Below, in pieces: positions 46,516-54,661 of a stretch of 64,000 nt of DNA. The DNA lies in assembly GCF_009769735.1 (NCBI RefSeq), contig NZ_WSRO01000002.1, forward strand, positions 5,468,001 to 5,532,000, read 5' to 3'. Positions within the stretch are counted from its first letter, which is position 1, and the number at the start of each line of letters is the position of its first letter. The stretch comes from Streptomyces sp. BA2 (GTDB lineage: Bacteria; Actinomycetota; Actinomycetes; Streptomycetales; Streptomycetaceae). A model generated the notes under the pieces. It had not been told where the DNA came from, made no database searches, and saw nothing but the letters and a program-made list of their open reading frames with translations. Both the position numbers and the translations under genes were made by a program.

Positions 46516-48050
46516 CCGTGGCCGCCGAAAGCGCCGCCGGCGTCGTCCAGTCCGTCGACTGGCTCGCGATCGCTCCGCCCACCATCGCGGCGGTCGTCGG
46601 TCTCCTCGTGCTCGTCGCCGACCTTTTCGTGGACGCCCGGAAGAAGGCACTGCTCGGCTGGATCTCCGTCGCGGGACTCGCCGTCGCCGCGCTCTTCCTG
46701 CTGCCGATCCTGAACGACGACCGGTCGACCTTCTGCCTGACCGGCGGCGCCGAGGCCTGCAGCTACACCGCCGACCGCTTCACGCTCGTCATCCAACTCC
46801 TCGTACTCGGCGGCGCCTTGCTGGCCGCCCTGCTCTCGATGAGCACGCTCAAGGACGCGAACGGCACCGCCAAGGAACTCCCCGAAGGGGAGTTCTGGTT
46901 CCTGCTGCTGTCCTCCGCGGCGGGCGCCGCGCTGCTGCCAGCCTCGCGTGACCTGGCCACGCTCATCGTCGCCCTGGAAGTGGCCTCCCTCCCCGCCTTC
47001 GCGCTCGTCGGCCTCAGGCACGGCGACAAGCGGTCCTCCGAAGCGGCCCTGAAGTTCTTCCTCTCCTCCGTCACCGCGACCGCCGTCACGCTGATGGGCG
47101 TCAGCTTCGTGTACGCGGCTACCGGCACCCTGCACCTCACGGAGATCGCCGAAGAGCTCCAGCACGTCGACGGGCAGCTGGACACCCTCGCCCAGACCGG
47201 CGTCGCCCTCACCCTCGTCGGCTTCGCCTTCAAGGTGGCCGCCGTGCCCTTCCACTTCTGGGTGCCCGACACCTACGTAGGCGCCCCCTTGCCGGTGGCG
47301 GCCTACCTCTCCGTGGTCGGCAAGGCGGTCGGCTTCACCGGCCTGATCCTCGTCACCGTCGTCGCCTTCCCCTCGTACGCGGACGTGTGGGGCCCGGCAC
47401 TCGCCGTGCTCGCCGCCCTCACCATGACCGCGGGCAACGTGGCGGCGCTGCGCCAGCAGGCCACGCGCGCGTACAGCGCGGTCCGACTGCTCGCCTGGTC
47501 CTCGGTCGGCCAGGCGGGATACCTCCTGGTGCCGATCGCCGCGGCCGGATACGCCGACAACCCCGCCGAGGCAGAGAAAGCCGTCGGCTCCACCGTCGCG
47601 TACGCCCTCATGTACGCGGCTGTGAACCTCGGCGCCTTCGCCGTCGCCGCGCTCGTCGGCCGCACGCAGCGCTTGAACCGAGTCAGCGACTACCGGGGCC
47701 TGTACGCCAGGAGCCCCCTCGCGGCCCTGGTGCTCGGCTTCTTCCTGCTCTGCCTCGCGGGCCTGCCGCCGGGCATCATCGGCCTCTTCGCGAAGGTCAC
47801 CGTCTTCTCGGCGGCGGTCGACGCGGGCCTCGGCTGGCTCGCCGTGGTGATGGCCGTGAACGTGGTGATCGCGCTCTTCTACTACCTCCAGTGGACCGCG
47901 CTGCTGTTCCGCGCCCCCGAGGGCGAGCCGGTCAGGCACCGCGTGCCGGCCCCCCTGACGGCGGCCATCGCCCTGGCCGCGGTCCTCGGCATCGCGCTCT
48001 CCGGAGCGCCTCAACTCGTCCTGAGGTTCTCCGACACCGGCCTGTTCTGA
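46512..48050 (+). CDS. nuoN: NADH-quinone oxidoreductase subunit N, cluster 2
   Basis: Antiporter-like subunit and last gene of the second nuo operon, 512 residues. Recognisable stretches are ALEVASLPAFALVG, AFKVAAVPFHFWVPDTYVG and RLLAWSSVGQAGYLLVP. The operon ends in a 12-bp terminator hairpin, the same layout as cluster 1. The preserved residues in NuoL, M and N indicate three intact proton channels. Confidence 0.95.
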   Translation: MTVAAESAAGVVQSVDWLAIAPPTIAAVVGLLVLVADLFVDARKKALLGWISVAGLAVAALFLLPILNDDRSTFCLTGGAEACSYTADRFTLVIQLLVLGGALLAALLSMSTLKDANGTAKELPEGEFWFLLLSSAAGAALLPASRDLATLIVALEVASLPAFALVGLRHGDKRSSEAALKFFLSSVTATAVTLMGVSFVYAATGTLHLTEIAEELQHVDGQLDTLAQTGVALTLVGFAFKVAAVPFHFWVPDTYVGAPLPVAAYLSVVGKAVGFTGLILVTVVAFPSYADVWGPALAVLAALTMTAGNVAALRQQATRAYSAVRLLAWSSVGQAGYLLVPIAAAGYADNPAEAEKAVGSTVAYALMYAAVNLGAFAVAALVGRTQRLNRVSDYRGLYARSPLAALVLGFFLLCLAGLPPGIIGLFAKVTVFSAAVDAGLGWLAVVMAVNVVIALFYYLQWTALLFRAPEGEPVRHRVPAPLTAAIALAAVLGIALSGAPQLVLRFSDTGLF

Positions 48051-48068
48051 CGGGCCGCCTTCTCCGTA

Positions 48069-48098
48069 GGGCCGCTCGGGCCGTCACCCGAGCGGCCC
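48069..48098 (+). terminator. Terminator of the cluster 2 nuo operon
   Basis: GGGCCGCTCGGG and CCCGAGCGGCCC form a perfect 12-bp stem with a 6-base loop, 18 bases after nuoN. Confidence 0.8.
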
Positions 48099-48237
48099 AC
48101 GTCACACCTGCGCCGCTCCTGCGCGCACAAGGGAACTAGTGCTCCCCGCCTGGCGTTGACCAGTACGGGAGGGTCCACTGAAGAGTGGAAGCACCAGTAG
48201 ACAGAGGGTTCCCCCACGCACCACAGGAGGGCGTACC

Positions 48238-49101
48238 GTGCACCGCCGGCACAACGGGCTGAAGACCGCCGTACTCCTCGGGGGACTGTCCGCTCTCATC
48301 CTCGTCATCGGCAGTTTCTTCGGACGTACGGGCTTGATCGTCGCGCTCTTCGTGGCGCTCGGCACCAACGCGTACGCGTACTGGAACAGCGACAAGCTCG
48401 CCCTGCGCGCCATGCGCGCGCGCCCGGTGAGCGAATTCGAGGCCCCCGAGCTGTATCGCATGGTCCGTGAGCTCTCCACCCAGGCCCGCCAGCCCATGCC
48501 CCGGCTCTACATCTCACCCACAGAGGCGCCGAACGCCTTCGCGACGGGCCGCAATCCGCGCAACGCCGCGGTGTGCTGCACCGACGGCATCCTGCGCCTC
48601 CTCGACGAGCGTGAGCTGCGGGGCGTTATCGGGCACGAGCTCAGCCACGTCTACAACCGCGACATCCTGATCTCGTCGGTCGCCGGCGCACTTGCCTCCG
48701 TGATCATGTTCCTGGTCAACTTCGCCTGGCTGATCCCGATCGGCAGGTCGAACGACAACGACGGCCCCGGCATCTTCGGCATGCTCCTGATCATGCTTCT
48801 CGGCCCGCTCGCGGCTTCCATCATCCAGCTCGCGATCAGCCGCTCCAGGGAGTACGAGGCCGACGCGTCCGGTGCGCAGCTCACGGGGGACCCGTTGGCG
48901 CTCGCGAGCGCCCTGCGCAAGCTCGACGCGGGGACGAAGCAGCTTCCGCTGCCGCCCGAGCCACGCCTTGAGACGGCAAGTCACATGATGATTGCGAACC
49001 CTTTCCGTCCGGGGCAGGGCATGTCCAAGATGTTCTCCACGCACCCGCCGATGGCGGAGCGCATTGCCCGGCTCGAGCAGATGGCAGGTCGCCAACAGTG
49101 A
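48238..49101 (+). CDS. htpX: Zinc metalloprotease HtpX
   Basis: Membrane-bound M48 protease for quality control of membrane proteins, 287 residues. Two N-terminal helices ([35 protein letters not shown]) precede the zinc motif HELSH at 133-137. The third ligand Glu is in [14 protein letters not shown]-type C-terminal features ([17 protein letters not shown]) are standard. The GTG start follows a purine-rich AGGAGGGCGTACC. It overlaps the yccF-type gene by 4 bases, so both membrane-stress genes are probably co-transcribed. Confidence 0.95.
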   Translation: MHRRHNGLKTAVLLGGLSALILVIGSFFGRTGLIVALFVALGTNAYAYWNSDKLALRAMRARPVSEFEAPELYRMVRELSTQARQPMPRLYISPTEAPNAFATGRNPRNAAVCCTDGILRLLDERELRGVIGHELSHVYNRDILISSVAGALASVIMFLVNFAWLIPIGRSNDNDGPGIFGMLLIMLLGPLAASIIQLAISRSREYEADASGAQLTGDPLALASALRKLDAGTKQLPLPPEPRLETASHMMIANPFRPGQGMSKMFSTHPPMAERIARLEQMAGRQQ

Positions 49102-49490
49102 AGACAATCCTGAACGTCATTTGGCTCGTCCTGTGCGGCTTCTGGATGTTCCTCGGCTATCTCCTGGCCGGTGTGCTCCTGTGCATCACGGTCATCGGCA
49201 TCCCCTTCGGAGTCGCCAGTTTCCGGATCGGCCGCTATGCCCTGTGGCCCTTCGGCTACACGACAGTCGAGCGCCGTGACGCGGGCGCGCCGTCCTGCGT
49301 CGCGAACATCCTGTGGCTGATCCTCGCGGGCTGGTGGCTCGCGCTCGGCCACATCGTGACCGGCTTCCTCCTGTGCGTCACGATCATCGGCATCCCGCTG
49401 GGCGTCGCCAACTTCAAGCTGATCCCGGTGTCGTTGATGCCCCTCGGCCGCGAAATCGTGCGCACGGACCAGCCGTTCGCGTCGCGCTAG
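49098..49490 (+). CDS. YccF domain inner-membrane protein
   Basis: A 130-residue membrane protein with two copies of the YccF motif. Each copy has a hydrophobic helix and the stretch [22 protein letters not shown] or its repeat [22 protein letters not shown]. Four transmembrane helices are expected. The function is not known. The GTG overlaps the htpX stop in a GTGA junction, suggesting a shared role in membrane homeostasis. Confidence 0.88.
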   Translation: MKTILNVIWLVLCGFWMFLGYLLAGVLLCITVIGIPFGVASFRIGRYALWPFGYTTVERRDAGAPSCVANILWLILAGWWLALGHIVTGFLLCVTIIGIPLGVANFKLIPVSLMPLGREIVRTDQPFASR

Positions 49491-49624
49491 CGCGCGTGCC
49501 GGGCCGTGCCGCGACCGGTGTGTCGTACACCCCACCTGGCTGATCACCGCAACCACGCCCCGCCCTCGTGTCGTCCTCCAGGACAACAGCACAAAGAGGG
49601 CACGACGAGGGGCAGGTTCACCGC

Positions 49625-49891
49625 ATGGGCATCATCAGCTGGATCGTTCTGGGGCTGCTCGCCGGTGCCGTGGCCAAGGTCTTGCTGCCCGGCCGCGACC
49701 CGGGCGGCTTCATCGGCACGACCGTCATCGGCATCGCTGGCGCCTTCATCGGCGGCTGGCTCTCCGCCCGCTATCTCGACCGCCCGATAGCCAACGACTT
49801 CTACGACGGCGCCACCTGGGCGGCGGCCATCGGCGGCTCACTCGTCCTGCTCGTCGCCTACCGCATCCTCTTCGGCCACTCGCGCCGCTGA
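49625..49891 (+). CDS. GlsB/YeaQ/YmgE family membrane protein
   Basis: Small three-helix membrane protein of 88 residues, transglycosylase-associated family. MGIISWIVLGLLAGAVAKVLLPG and GFIGTTVIGIAGAFIGGWL are diagnostic. It belongs with general-stress proteins, although its biochemical role is unclear. The ATG has the GGGGCAGG ribosome site; a longer in-frame reading of 19 residues is unlikely. It is followed by a strong bidirectional terminator. Confidence 0.88.
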   Translation: MGIISWIVLGLLAGAVAKVLLPGRDPGGFIGTTVIGIAGAFIGGWLSARYLDRPIANDFYDGATWAAAIGGSLVLLVAYRILFGHSRR

Positions 49892-49950
49892 GCCGCGCAC
49901 GCGCCACCCACGCCGCCTGAGGCGTCGTCCCCCGATCTGCGGCCAGCAGC

Positions 49951-49983
49951 AAGGGCGGGCACCCGAGCCGGGTGCCCGCCCTT
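49951..49983. terminator. Bidirectional terminator
   Basis: AAGGGCGGGCACCCG and CGGGTGCCCGCCCTT are perfect 15-bp arms with a 3-base loop, between convergent glsB-type and yajQ genes. The A/T ends give both strands a short T run. Confidence 0.85.
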
Positions 49984-49994
49984 CGGCGTAGGAC

Positions 49995-50036
49995 GACGAG
50001 CAATCACCAGTACTTGACGAGCAAACACCAGTACTT
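49995..50036 (+). repeat. 21-bp tandem direct repeat downstream of yajQ
   Basis: GACGAGCAATCACCAGTACT(T) is followed directly by a copy with one A/T change. A degenerate third CACC-TACTGG follows before the yajQ stop codon. Confidence 0.85.
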
Positions 50037-50055
50037 ACTGAGCACCTACTGGCAA

Positions 50056-50544
50056 TTACCGGTAGTTGACGAACTGCACCGCGAAGTCGAAGTCCTGCCC
50101 CTTGAGCAGCGCCTGCACGGCCTGCAGGTCGTCGCGGCTCTTCGAGCTGACCCGCAGCTCGTCGCCCTGGACCTGCGCCTTGACGCCCTTGGGGCCCTCA
50201 TCGCGGATGATCTTGGCGACCTTCTTCGCGTTCTCCTGGGTGATGCCCTCTTCGATCGAGGCGAAGATCTTGTACTCCTTGCCGGACAGCTGCGGCTCGC
50301 CCGCGTCCAGCGACTTCAGCGAGATGCCGCGCTTGATCAGCTTGGACTGGAAGATGTCGAGGATCGCCTTGACCCGCTCCTCGCCGTTCGCCTCCATCAG
50401 GATCTTCTCGCCGGACCAGGCGATCGAGGCGCCCGTCCCCTTGAAGTCGTAGCGCTGCGAGATCTCCTTGGCGGCCTGGTTGAGGGCGTTGTCGACCTCC
50501 TGCCGCTCGACCTTCGAGACGATGTCGAAACTGGAGTCGGCCAT
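50056..50544 (-). CDS. YajQ family nucleotide-binding protein
   Basis: Cytoplasmic protein of 162 residues, the normal YajQ length. The family start [20 protein letters not shown] and the motif [18 protein letters not shown] are clear. YajQ proteins bind nucleotides, and some act as cyclic di-GMP receptors in other bacteria. Whether the Streptomyces protein does so is not known. The ATG giving MADSSFDIV has AAGGAGCCACAGG upstream. It appears monocistronic. Confidence 0.92.
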   Translation of the reverse strand: MADSSFDIVSKVERQEVDNALNQAAKEISQRYDFKGTGASIAWSGEKILMEANGEERVKAILDIFQSKLIKRGISLKSLDAGEPQLSGKEYKIFASIEEGITQENAKKVAKIIRDEGPKGVKAQVQGDELRVSSKSRDDLQAVQALLKGQDFDFAVQFVNYR

Positions 50545-50756
50545 GTCCTGTGGCTCCTTGTATCGGGGTCTGCGTACGTCTGCGTACTGAGCTGGTGCAC
50601 GGCCTTCGGTCCCTGGCCGCATCCGCAAAGCCTAGCCATCGCCCCCGTGCCGGGGGCCGATCAATCGGGTGGCGAAGCACCCCTGTCCATCAGGTATCGT
50701 TTACGTCGTTGCCACGGAGCGCCGCCCCAAAGCGGTCGATTCCAGGCAGCGACCCA

Positions 50757-50838
50757 GGCGGTGTGCCCGAGCGGCCAAAGGGAGCAGACTGTAAATCTGC
50801 CGGCTCAGCCTTCCCAGGTTCGAATCCTGGCGCCGCCA
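50757..50838 (+). tRNA. tRNA-Tyr (GTA)
   Basis: GGCGGTG pairs with CGCCGCC in the acceptor stem, and the T arm is CCAGG-TTCGAAT-CCTGG. The anticodon loop CTGTAAA gives GTA at 50791-50793. The long variable arm is expected for a bacterial tyrosine tRNA. No CCA is encoded; the discriminator base is A. Confidence 0.97.
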
Positions 50839-50847
50839 CACGAAGGA

Positions 50848-50892
50848 GACCCTCTCCGATCTTGCGGAAACGCAAGTCGGAGGGGGTCTTTT
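50848..50892 (+). terminator. Rho-independent terminator after tRNA-Tyr
   Basis: GACCCTCTCCGA with CTTGCG-GAAA-CGCAAG-TCGGAGGGGGTC forms a stem of about 18 bp with a GAAA tetraloop, ending in TTTT. It is the most classical terminator in the window. Confidence 0.9.
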
Positions 50893-50906
50893 CGTACGCT
50901 GAGGCC

Positions 50907-51146
50907 ATGCCGTTCACGCAGTCCATGCCGTCAGGGTCCTCACGCCGCAGGAACTGCCCCGAGTGCCGCCGTGAAATCGCGGTCGTCGGGGGACGGTTCG
51001 CACGTCACGATCCGCCGGGTCAGCGCGGCAGCGGCGATCTCGTCTCCTGCCCCGGCTCGCGCAGGCAGGCCATGCTGGGCGCCGCACAGCCCTCTCTGGA
51101 CGGCTACACCGTCCCGGACTTCCCCGGCCAGCTCCCGCTTTTCTGA
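50907..51146 (+). CDS. Small protein with Cys-x2-Cys knuckle
   Basis: A 79-residue protein. After a Ser/Arg-rich start it has RRNCPECRREIAVVGGRFARH, then SCPGSRRQ with a third Cys, and ends YTVPDFPGQLPLF. The single CPEC pair resembles half a zinc ribbon; with the third Cys and nearby His it could bind one metal ion. It starts 15 bases past the tRNA-Tyr terminator, with a short GAGGCC before the ATG. I recall similar small proteins in Streptomyces, but no function is known to me. Confidence 0.62.
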   Translation: MPFTQSMPSGSSRRRNCPECRREIAVVGGRFARHDPPGQRGSGDLVSCPGSRRQAMLGAAQPSLDGYTVPDFPGQLPLF

Positions 51147-51207
51147 GGCGCTCTCATGGCCCTCCAGGGCGCCTGACGCGGCCTGGGGCGTGCGTCACGG
51201 CCGTGCG

Positions 51208-51585
51208 TCACGGCTGCCTGACGTCCATCCGGCTCACCAGGCCGTCCTCCCGGAACGTGTAGACGTGCTCGACCGTCGCCGGCGCCCAGTGGTCGCCCGT
51301 TTCGTCCCGCAGTCCGGGCCGCACGGTCGCCACGACCCGCCGCCCGTCGTCGTCGAGCCGCAGCCGCTCCAGGTGCACCAAGGGGTGCATCACCGCGAAC
51401 TGCCGTGCCCAGTAGGCGCGGACCGCCGCGATGCCGCGGGCGCGGGTGTTGTCCAGGAGGTTCGGCCAGTCCACGTCGGGTGCCAGGGAGCGGGGGATGA
51501 ACGCATCGCGCTCTTCGGTACTGAAGACGGCGTACATCTGCCGCAAGAGGGCCTCGTGCGCGGCGGGCACATCGGAAGCGGGCAT
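51208..51585 (-). CDS. SnoaL-like/NTF2 superfamily protein
   Basis: A 125-residue protein with the cone-shaped NTF2-like fold by eye. The opening helix is AAHEALLRQMYAVFSTEERDAF, then VDWPNLLDNTRARGIAAVRAYWARQF and the C-terminal strands ATVEHVYTFREDGLVSRMDV. Family members are polyketide cyclases, isomerases or proteins of unknown role, and the substrate cannot be predicted. The ATG has a weak GGAACGCC upstream. It lies alone on the minus strand. Confidence 0.78.
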   Translation of the reverse strand: MPASDVPAAHEALLRQMYAVFSTEERDAFIPRSLAPDVDWPNLLDNTRARGIAAVRAYWARQFAVMHPLVHLERLRLDDDGRRVVATVRPGLRDETGDHWAPATVEHVYTFREDGLVSRMDVRQP

Positions 51586-51700
51586 GGCGGGCGTTCCTCA
51601 CGTAGGCGGCAGCTCAAGACAATCACCGCCCCGCGCGCGGGACATCCCTCAGGAGGCCGACTTCGCCGTACGGATGTCAGATGCCGTAAAGGAGCAGACG

Positions 51701-52357
51701 TCAGTTCCCCGCAACGGACTTGACCGCGACGGACACCGGCGTGGACCCGCTCACCAGCTCCAGCGTCAGGCCTGCCGTCGCCGCGGAATCCACGAGCTCG
51801 GCGAGGACCGCGGCCACGTCGTCACGCGGGATCGGCCCCCGTCCGGTCGACGCCTCCAAGCGTACGAGACCGGTGCCCGCGTCGTCCGTCAGTATGCCGG
51901 GGCGCAGGATCGTCCAGTCCAGGGCCTTGCGGCCGCGTACGGCTGCGTCGGCCTCGCCCTTGGCCCGCAGGTAGGCATCGAAGATCTCGTCGCCCTCGTG
52001 CGCGGGGTCCGCGCCCATCGACGACACGACGACGTAGCGCCGCACGCCCGCGCGCTCCGCCGCGTCCGCGAAGAGCACGGCTGCGTCGCGGTCCACGGTG
52101 ATCTTGCGGTCGGCGCCGCTCCCCGGGCCCGCGCCCGCCGCGAAGACAGCCGCGTCGGCGCCTTCCAGAAGCCCGGCGACCTCGTCGACGGACGCCGACT
52201 CCAGGTCGCACAGGGCCGCCTCGGCGCCCGCTTCCCGCAGATCGGCTTCCTGTCCGGCTCTGCGGACGAGCCCGACGACCTCGTCACCCCGCGCGGCGAG
52301 CAACCGCTCGAGCCGCAGCGCGATCTGACCATGACCTCCAGCGATGACAATGCGCAT
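51701..52357 (-). CDS. NAD(P)-binding oxidoreductase (atypical SDR)
   Basis: A 218-residue SDR-like protein. The nucleotide motif MRIVIAGGHGQIALRLERLL starts the chain. The middle contains VVSSMGADPAHEGDEIFDAYLRAK and LDWTILRPGILTDDAGTG. This form matches NAD(P)H-binding SDR_a5-like proteins that reduce flavins or quinones or act as redox sensors. There is no canonical YxxxK catalytic pair in the usual spacing. The gene is separate from its neighbours. Confidence 0.8.
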   Translation of the reverse strand: MRIVIAGGHGQIALRLERLLAARGDEVVGLVRRAGQEADLREAGAEAALCDLESASVDEVAGLLEGADAAVFAAGAGPGSGADRKITVDRDAAVLFADAAERAGVRRYVVVSSMGADPAHEGDEIFDAYLRAKGEADAAVRGRKALDWTILRPGILTDDAGTGLVRLEASTGRGPIPRDDVAAVLAELVDSAATAGLTLELVSGSTPVSVAVKSVAGN

Positions 52358-52475
52358 GTCTCCGACCGTACGGCAGCCCCCGCAAGATCGCCCCGCGCAC
52401 GCGGGAGCACGCACGCGGGAGCGCGTCAGGAAGCGCCGCCCGCCCTCACGTCGCCTGCCCTCACGCCGCCCGCCC

Positions 52476-53786
52476 TCACGACGGTTCCGCCCCCGTCGCC
52501 CGCCCCGGACCGCTCCCCTTCGAGCGGCCCTGCCGCGGCAGGTCGAGCGCCACGGCGGCCGCCGAATCGCAGTACTCCCGCACCGCGCTCGTCCGTGCCA
52601 CCACGCGCCCCCGGTGCACCACGACGCGGCTGTACGCGAGCGAGAGCGCCCCCGCGAGATGGTCGCCGCGCACCGCGAGCAACTCGGCGGGGAAGCCCGC
52701 CTCCACCCGGACCTGGGGGAGCCCCATCGCGGCCCGTGCCGCCGAGCTGACCGTGCCGTACGCGTCCTCGGGGCGCAGCCCGCACCGCGAGGCCAGCAGA
52801 TAGGCGGCCTCCAGCGGATCCCCGCGCCCCACGGGGTTCGACACGTCCCGCAAGGCCCCGCTGCCCGCTGCCACCCGCACCCCGGCCGCCCGCAGCAGCC
52901 GCACCGGAGCCACCGCGCCCCGCCGGTCCACGCTTCCGCACCCGCCCTGCGGCAGGCACACCACCGTCACGCCGGCCGCCGCCAGCTGTTCCGCCGTCCG
53001 CGCGGCCACGTCCGACGGCAGCCGCCCGAGCCCGCCGCACGGCCCGATCGTCACCCCGGGCCGCAGCCCGCCCGCCATCGCAGCGAGCCGCCCGAGCCGC
53101 GCCGGATCGCTGCCGTCCGTATGCAGGTCGACGGGGCAGCCGTGCTCGGCGGCGACCTCGAGCACCGCCTCCACGTACCCGGTGGGATCGGGATCCAGGT
53201 CGGGGCAGCCGCCCACCACAGAGGCGCCCATCTTCACCGCGTCCCGCAGCATCGCGAGCCCGTCGGCACCGGCCACCCCGGTCAGCAGGCGCGGCACGGC
53301 CACGGCCGCCAGGTCGACGAGGCCGCGCAGCGAACGCCGTGCCTGCAGCACCGCCTCCATCGAGGTGAGCCCGGGGACGTCGCCGATCCGCACGTGCGAG
53401 CGCAGCGCCGTCGCGCCGTGCCCGAGCTGCAGCAGGGCGGCCTCGGTGGTGCGGCGCTGGACGTCGGCGAGTTCGTACGAGACAGGGCCCTCCGCGTCCG
53501 CGGACAGTGCCGTGTCGCTGTGCGCGTGCGGTTCGGCGGCGGCCGGCAGCAGGAGATAGCCGCCGAGGTCCACGCGCGCGGTGTGTGCGGTCAGGCTGCC
53601 CGCCGTGCCGACCGCTTCGATGCGCCCGGAGCCGAGCCGCACGTCCACGGTCCGGCCGTCGGTCAGCCGGGCGCCGCACAGGAGCAGCGCGGAGGCGTCG
53701 TCGTCACCTGAGGAGCCGGAGGAGCCGGAAGAGCCGGAAGAACCGGAGGGCCCGGAGGAGTGGGGCTGCGGCTGGCTGTCGGGCAT
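52476..53786 (-). CDS. Amidohydrolase-family protein with degenerate active site
   Basis: A 436-residue protein with an amidohydrolase fold similar to cytosine deaminase. A Gly/Ser-rich linker (SGSSGSSGSSGSSG) and the composite beta-sandwich start are at the N-terminus. The first metal motif survives as EPHAHSDTA (His 87 and 89), and one later His is in VDLHTDGSD. Three expected active-site residues look lost: the catalytic Glu of HxDE is replaced by Gly (HTDG), the second-site His falls in TIGPCGGLGR, and the metal Asp falls in AGSGALRDVSNP. It may be inactive or catalytically altered. The ATG has AGGAG upstream. Confidence 0.75.
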   Translation of the reverse strand: MPDSQPQPHSSGPSGSSGSSGSSGSSGDDDASALLLCGARLTDGRTVDVRLGSGRIEAVGTAGSLTAHTARVDLGGYLLLPAAAEPHAHSDTALSADAEGPVSYELADVQRRTTEAALLQLGHGATALRSHVRIGDVPGLTSMEAVLQARRSLRGLVDLAAVAVPRLLTGVAGADGLAMLRDAVKMGASVVGGCPDLDPDPTGYVEAVLEVAAEHGCPVDLHTDGSDPARLGRLAAMAGGLRPGVTIGPCGGLGRLPSDVAARTAEQLAAAGVTVVCLPQGGCGSVDRRGAVAPVRLLRAAGVRVAAGSGALRDVSNPVGRGDPLEAAYLLASRCGLRPEDAYGTVSSAARAAMGLPQVRVEAGFPAELLAVRGDHLAGALSLAYSRVVVHRGRVVARTSAVREYCDSAAAVALDLPRQGRSKGSGPGRATGAEPS

Positions 53787-54128
53787 CGCGCTCCTGAGGT
53801 TCGGGGGCGGCTGCGGGGCATGGCGTCGTCCGGGGCGGAGGCGTCCGGGACCAAGACGTCCAAGATCACGCAGAGTGGGTCGAGCCTAGGGCGGCGACCG
53901 GCCCTCTTCGAGGAGGAGCGGAATAGTCGTACCGGCGTGGTGTGGAGCTACGAACCGGCACGCCACGAGCCAGCGAACAGCCGCTCCACGAGCCACCGAA
54001 CCGGTGTGGCGCGAGGCGCCGAAGTGACGTGGTGAGACGGCTGGGACGCCGTCCGAGATGCCCCCGGACAGCCCCGGCGAAACGGATTTGGGCGATCGGC
54101 GACCGACCGTGTAATGTCTTCATCGCTC
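53787..54128. other. Gene-free interval before the tRNA-Thr gene
   Basis: 342 bases with no credible gene. It contains the upstream region of the leftward amidohydrolase-family gene and a tRNA promoter at its right end; no hairpin stronger than background is visible to me. Confidence 0.6.
54088..54117 (+). promoter_or_regulatory. Likely tRNA-Thr promoter
   Basis: TTGGGC and TAATGT are separated by 18 bases. Transcription would start about 5 bases before the mature tRNA-Thr 5' end. Confidence 0.55.
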
Positions 54129-54201
54129 GCCCCAATAGCTCAGTCGGTAGAGCGTCTCCATGGTAAGGAGAAGGTCTACGGTTCGATTCCGTATTGGGGC
54201 T
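54129..54201 (+). tRNA. tRNA-Thr (GGT)
   Basis: GCCCCAA pairs with TTGGGGC and the T arm is TACGG-TTCGATT-CCGTA. The anticodon loop ATGGTAA gives GGT at 54162-54164. CCA is not encoded. Confidence 0.97.
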
Positions 54202-54213
54202 CTGATGTCGAGT

Positions 54214-54239
54214 GATCCTCGCCTTCGGGCGAGGGGATC
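54214..54239 (+). other. UUCG hairpin between tRNA-Thr and tRNA-Met
   Basis: CCTCGCC-TTCG-GGCGAGG is a 7-bp stem with the stable TTCG tetraloop, flanked by GAT and ATC. It probably marks or assists processing of a tRNA-Thr/tRNA-Met cotranscript. Confidence 0.6.
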
Positions 54240-54248
54240 CGGCATCGC

Positions 54249-54321
54249 AGCGGTGTAGCTCAGTCGGTAGAGCAAGCGGCTCATAATCGCTGTGTCACCG
54301 GTTCAAGTCCGGTCACCGCTA
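54249..54321 (+). tRNA. tRNA-Met (CAT), elongator type
   Basis: AGCGGTG pairs with CACCGCT. The anticodon loop CTCATAA gives CAT at 54282-54284, and the T arm is ACCGG-TTCAAGT-CCGGT. The first pair is A-T and there are not three G-C pairs next to the anticodon loop, so it is not an initiator. Confidence 0.9.
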
Positions 54322-54412
54322 CTCAATTGGTAGCCGATTGTGGGGTCGGACCTTCGATCGGCTACTCTTTTTTTGCGTTCATCCGTCCATCCGTCCGTCA
54401 AGGAGCACTCAC

Positions 54413-54577
54413 GTGGCTGCCACAGACGTCCGCCCGAAGATCACGCTGGCCTGCGTGGAGTGCAAGGAGCGGAACTACATCACCAAGAAGAACCGGCGTA
54501 ACGACCCGGACCGTCTTGAGATGAAGAAGCACTGCCCGCGCTGCAACGCGCACACTGCGCACCGCGAAACGCGCTAG
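54413..54577 (+). CDS. rpmG: 50S ribosomal protein L33 (zinc-binding form)
   Basis: Ribosomal protein of 54 residues. It keeps both Cys pairs ([10 protein letters not shown] and CPRCNAH), so it is the zinc-containing C+ form; Streptomyces also carry a C- form elsewhere, used in zinc limitation. The GTG has AAGGAG 8 bases upstream. It may share transcripts with the two tRNA genes upstream and is followed by a MaoC pair. Sequence [19 protein letters not shown] is typical. Confidence 0.96.
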   Translation: MAATDVRPKITLACVECKERNYITKKNRRNDPDRLEMKKHCPRCNAHTAHRETR

Positions 54578-54661
54578 ATACAGGCTCGTACACGAGGCCG
54601 TCCCCGATTTCTGGGGGCGGCCTCGCGTCGTTCACCCACACCTGCAGGAGGTACCGAGTCC

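Noticed and set aside
50550..51146. A 198-residue reading through tRNA-Tyr and its terminator
   Set aside because: It translates structural RNA and a hairpin; only the last 79 residues, from the ATG at 50907, look like a protein.
53700..53750. Gly-Ser-Ser repeat of the amidohydrolase as a CRISPR-like or regulatory array
   Set aside because: The 9-bp units encode a flexible linker in frame; there are no spacers of regular unique sequence.
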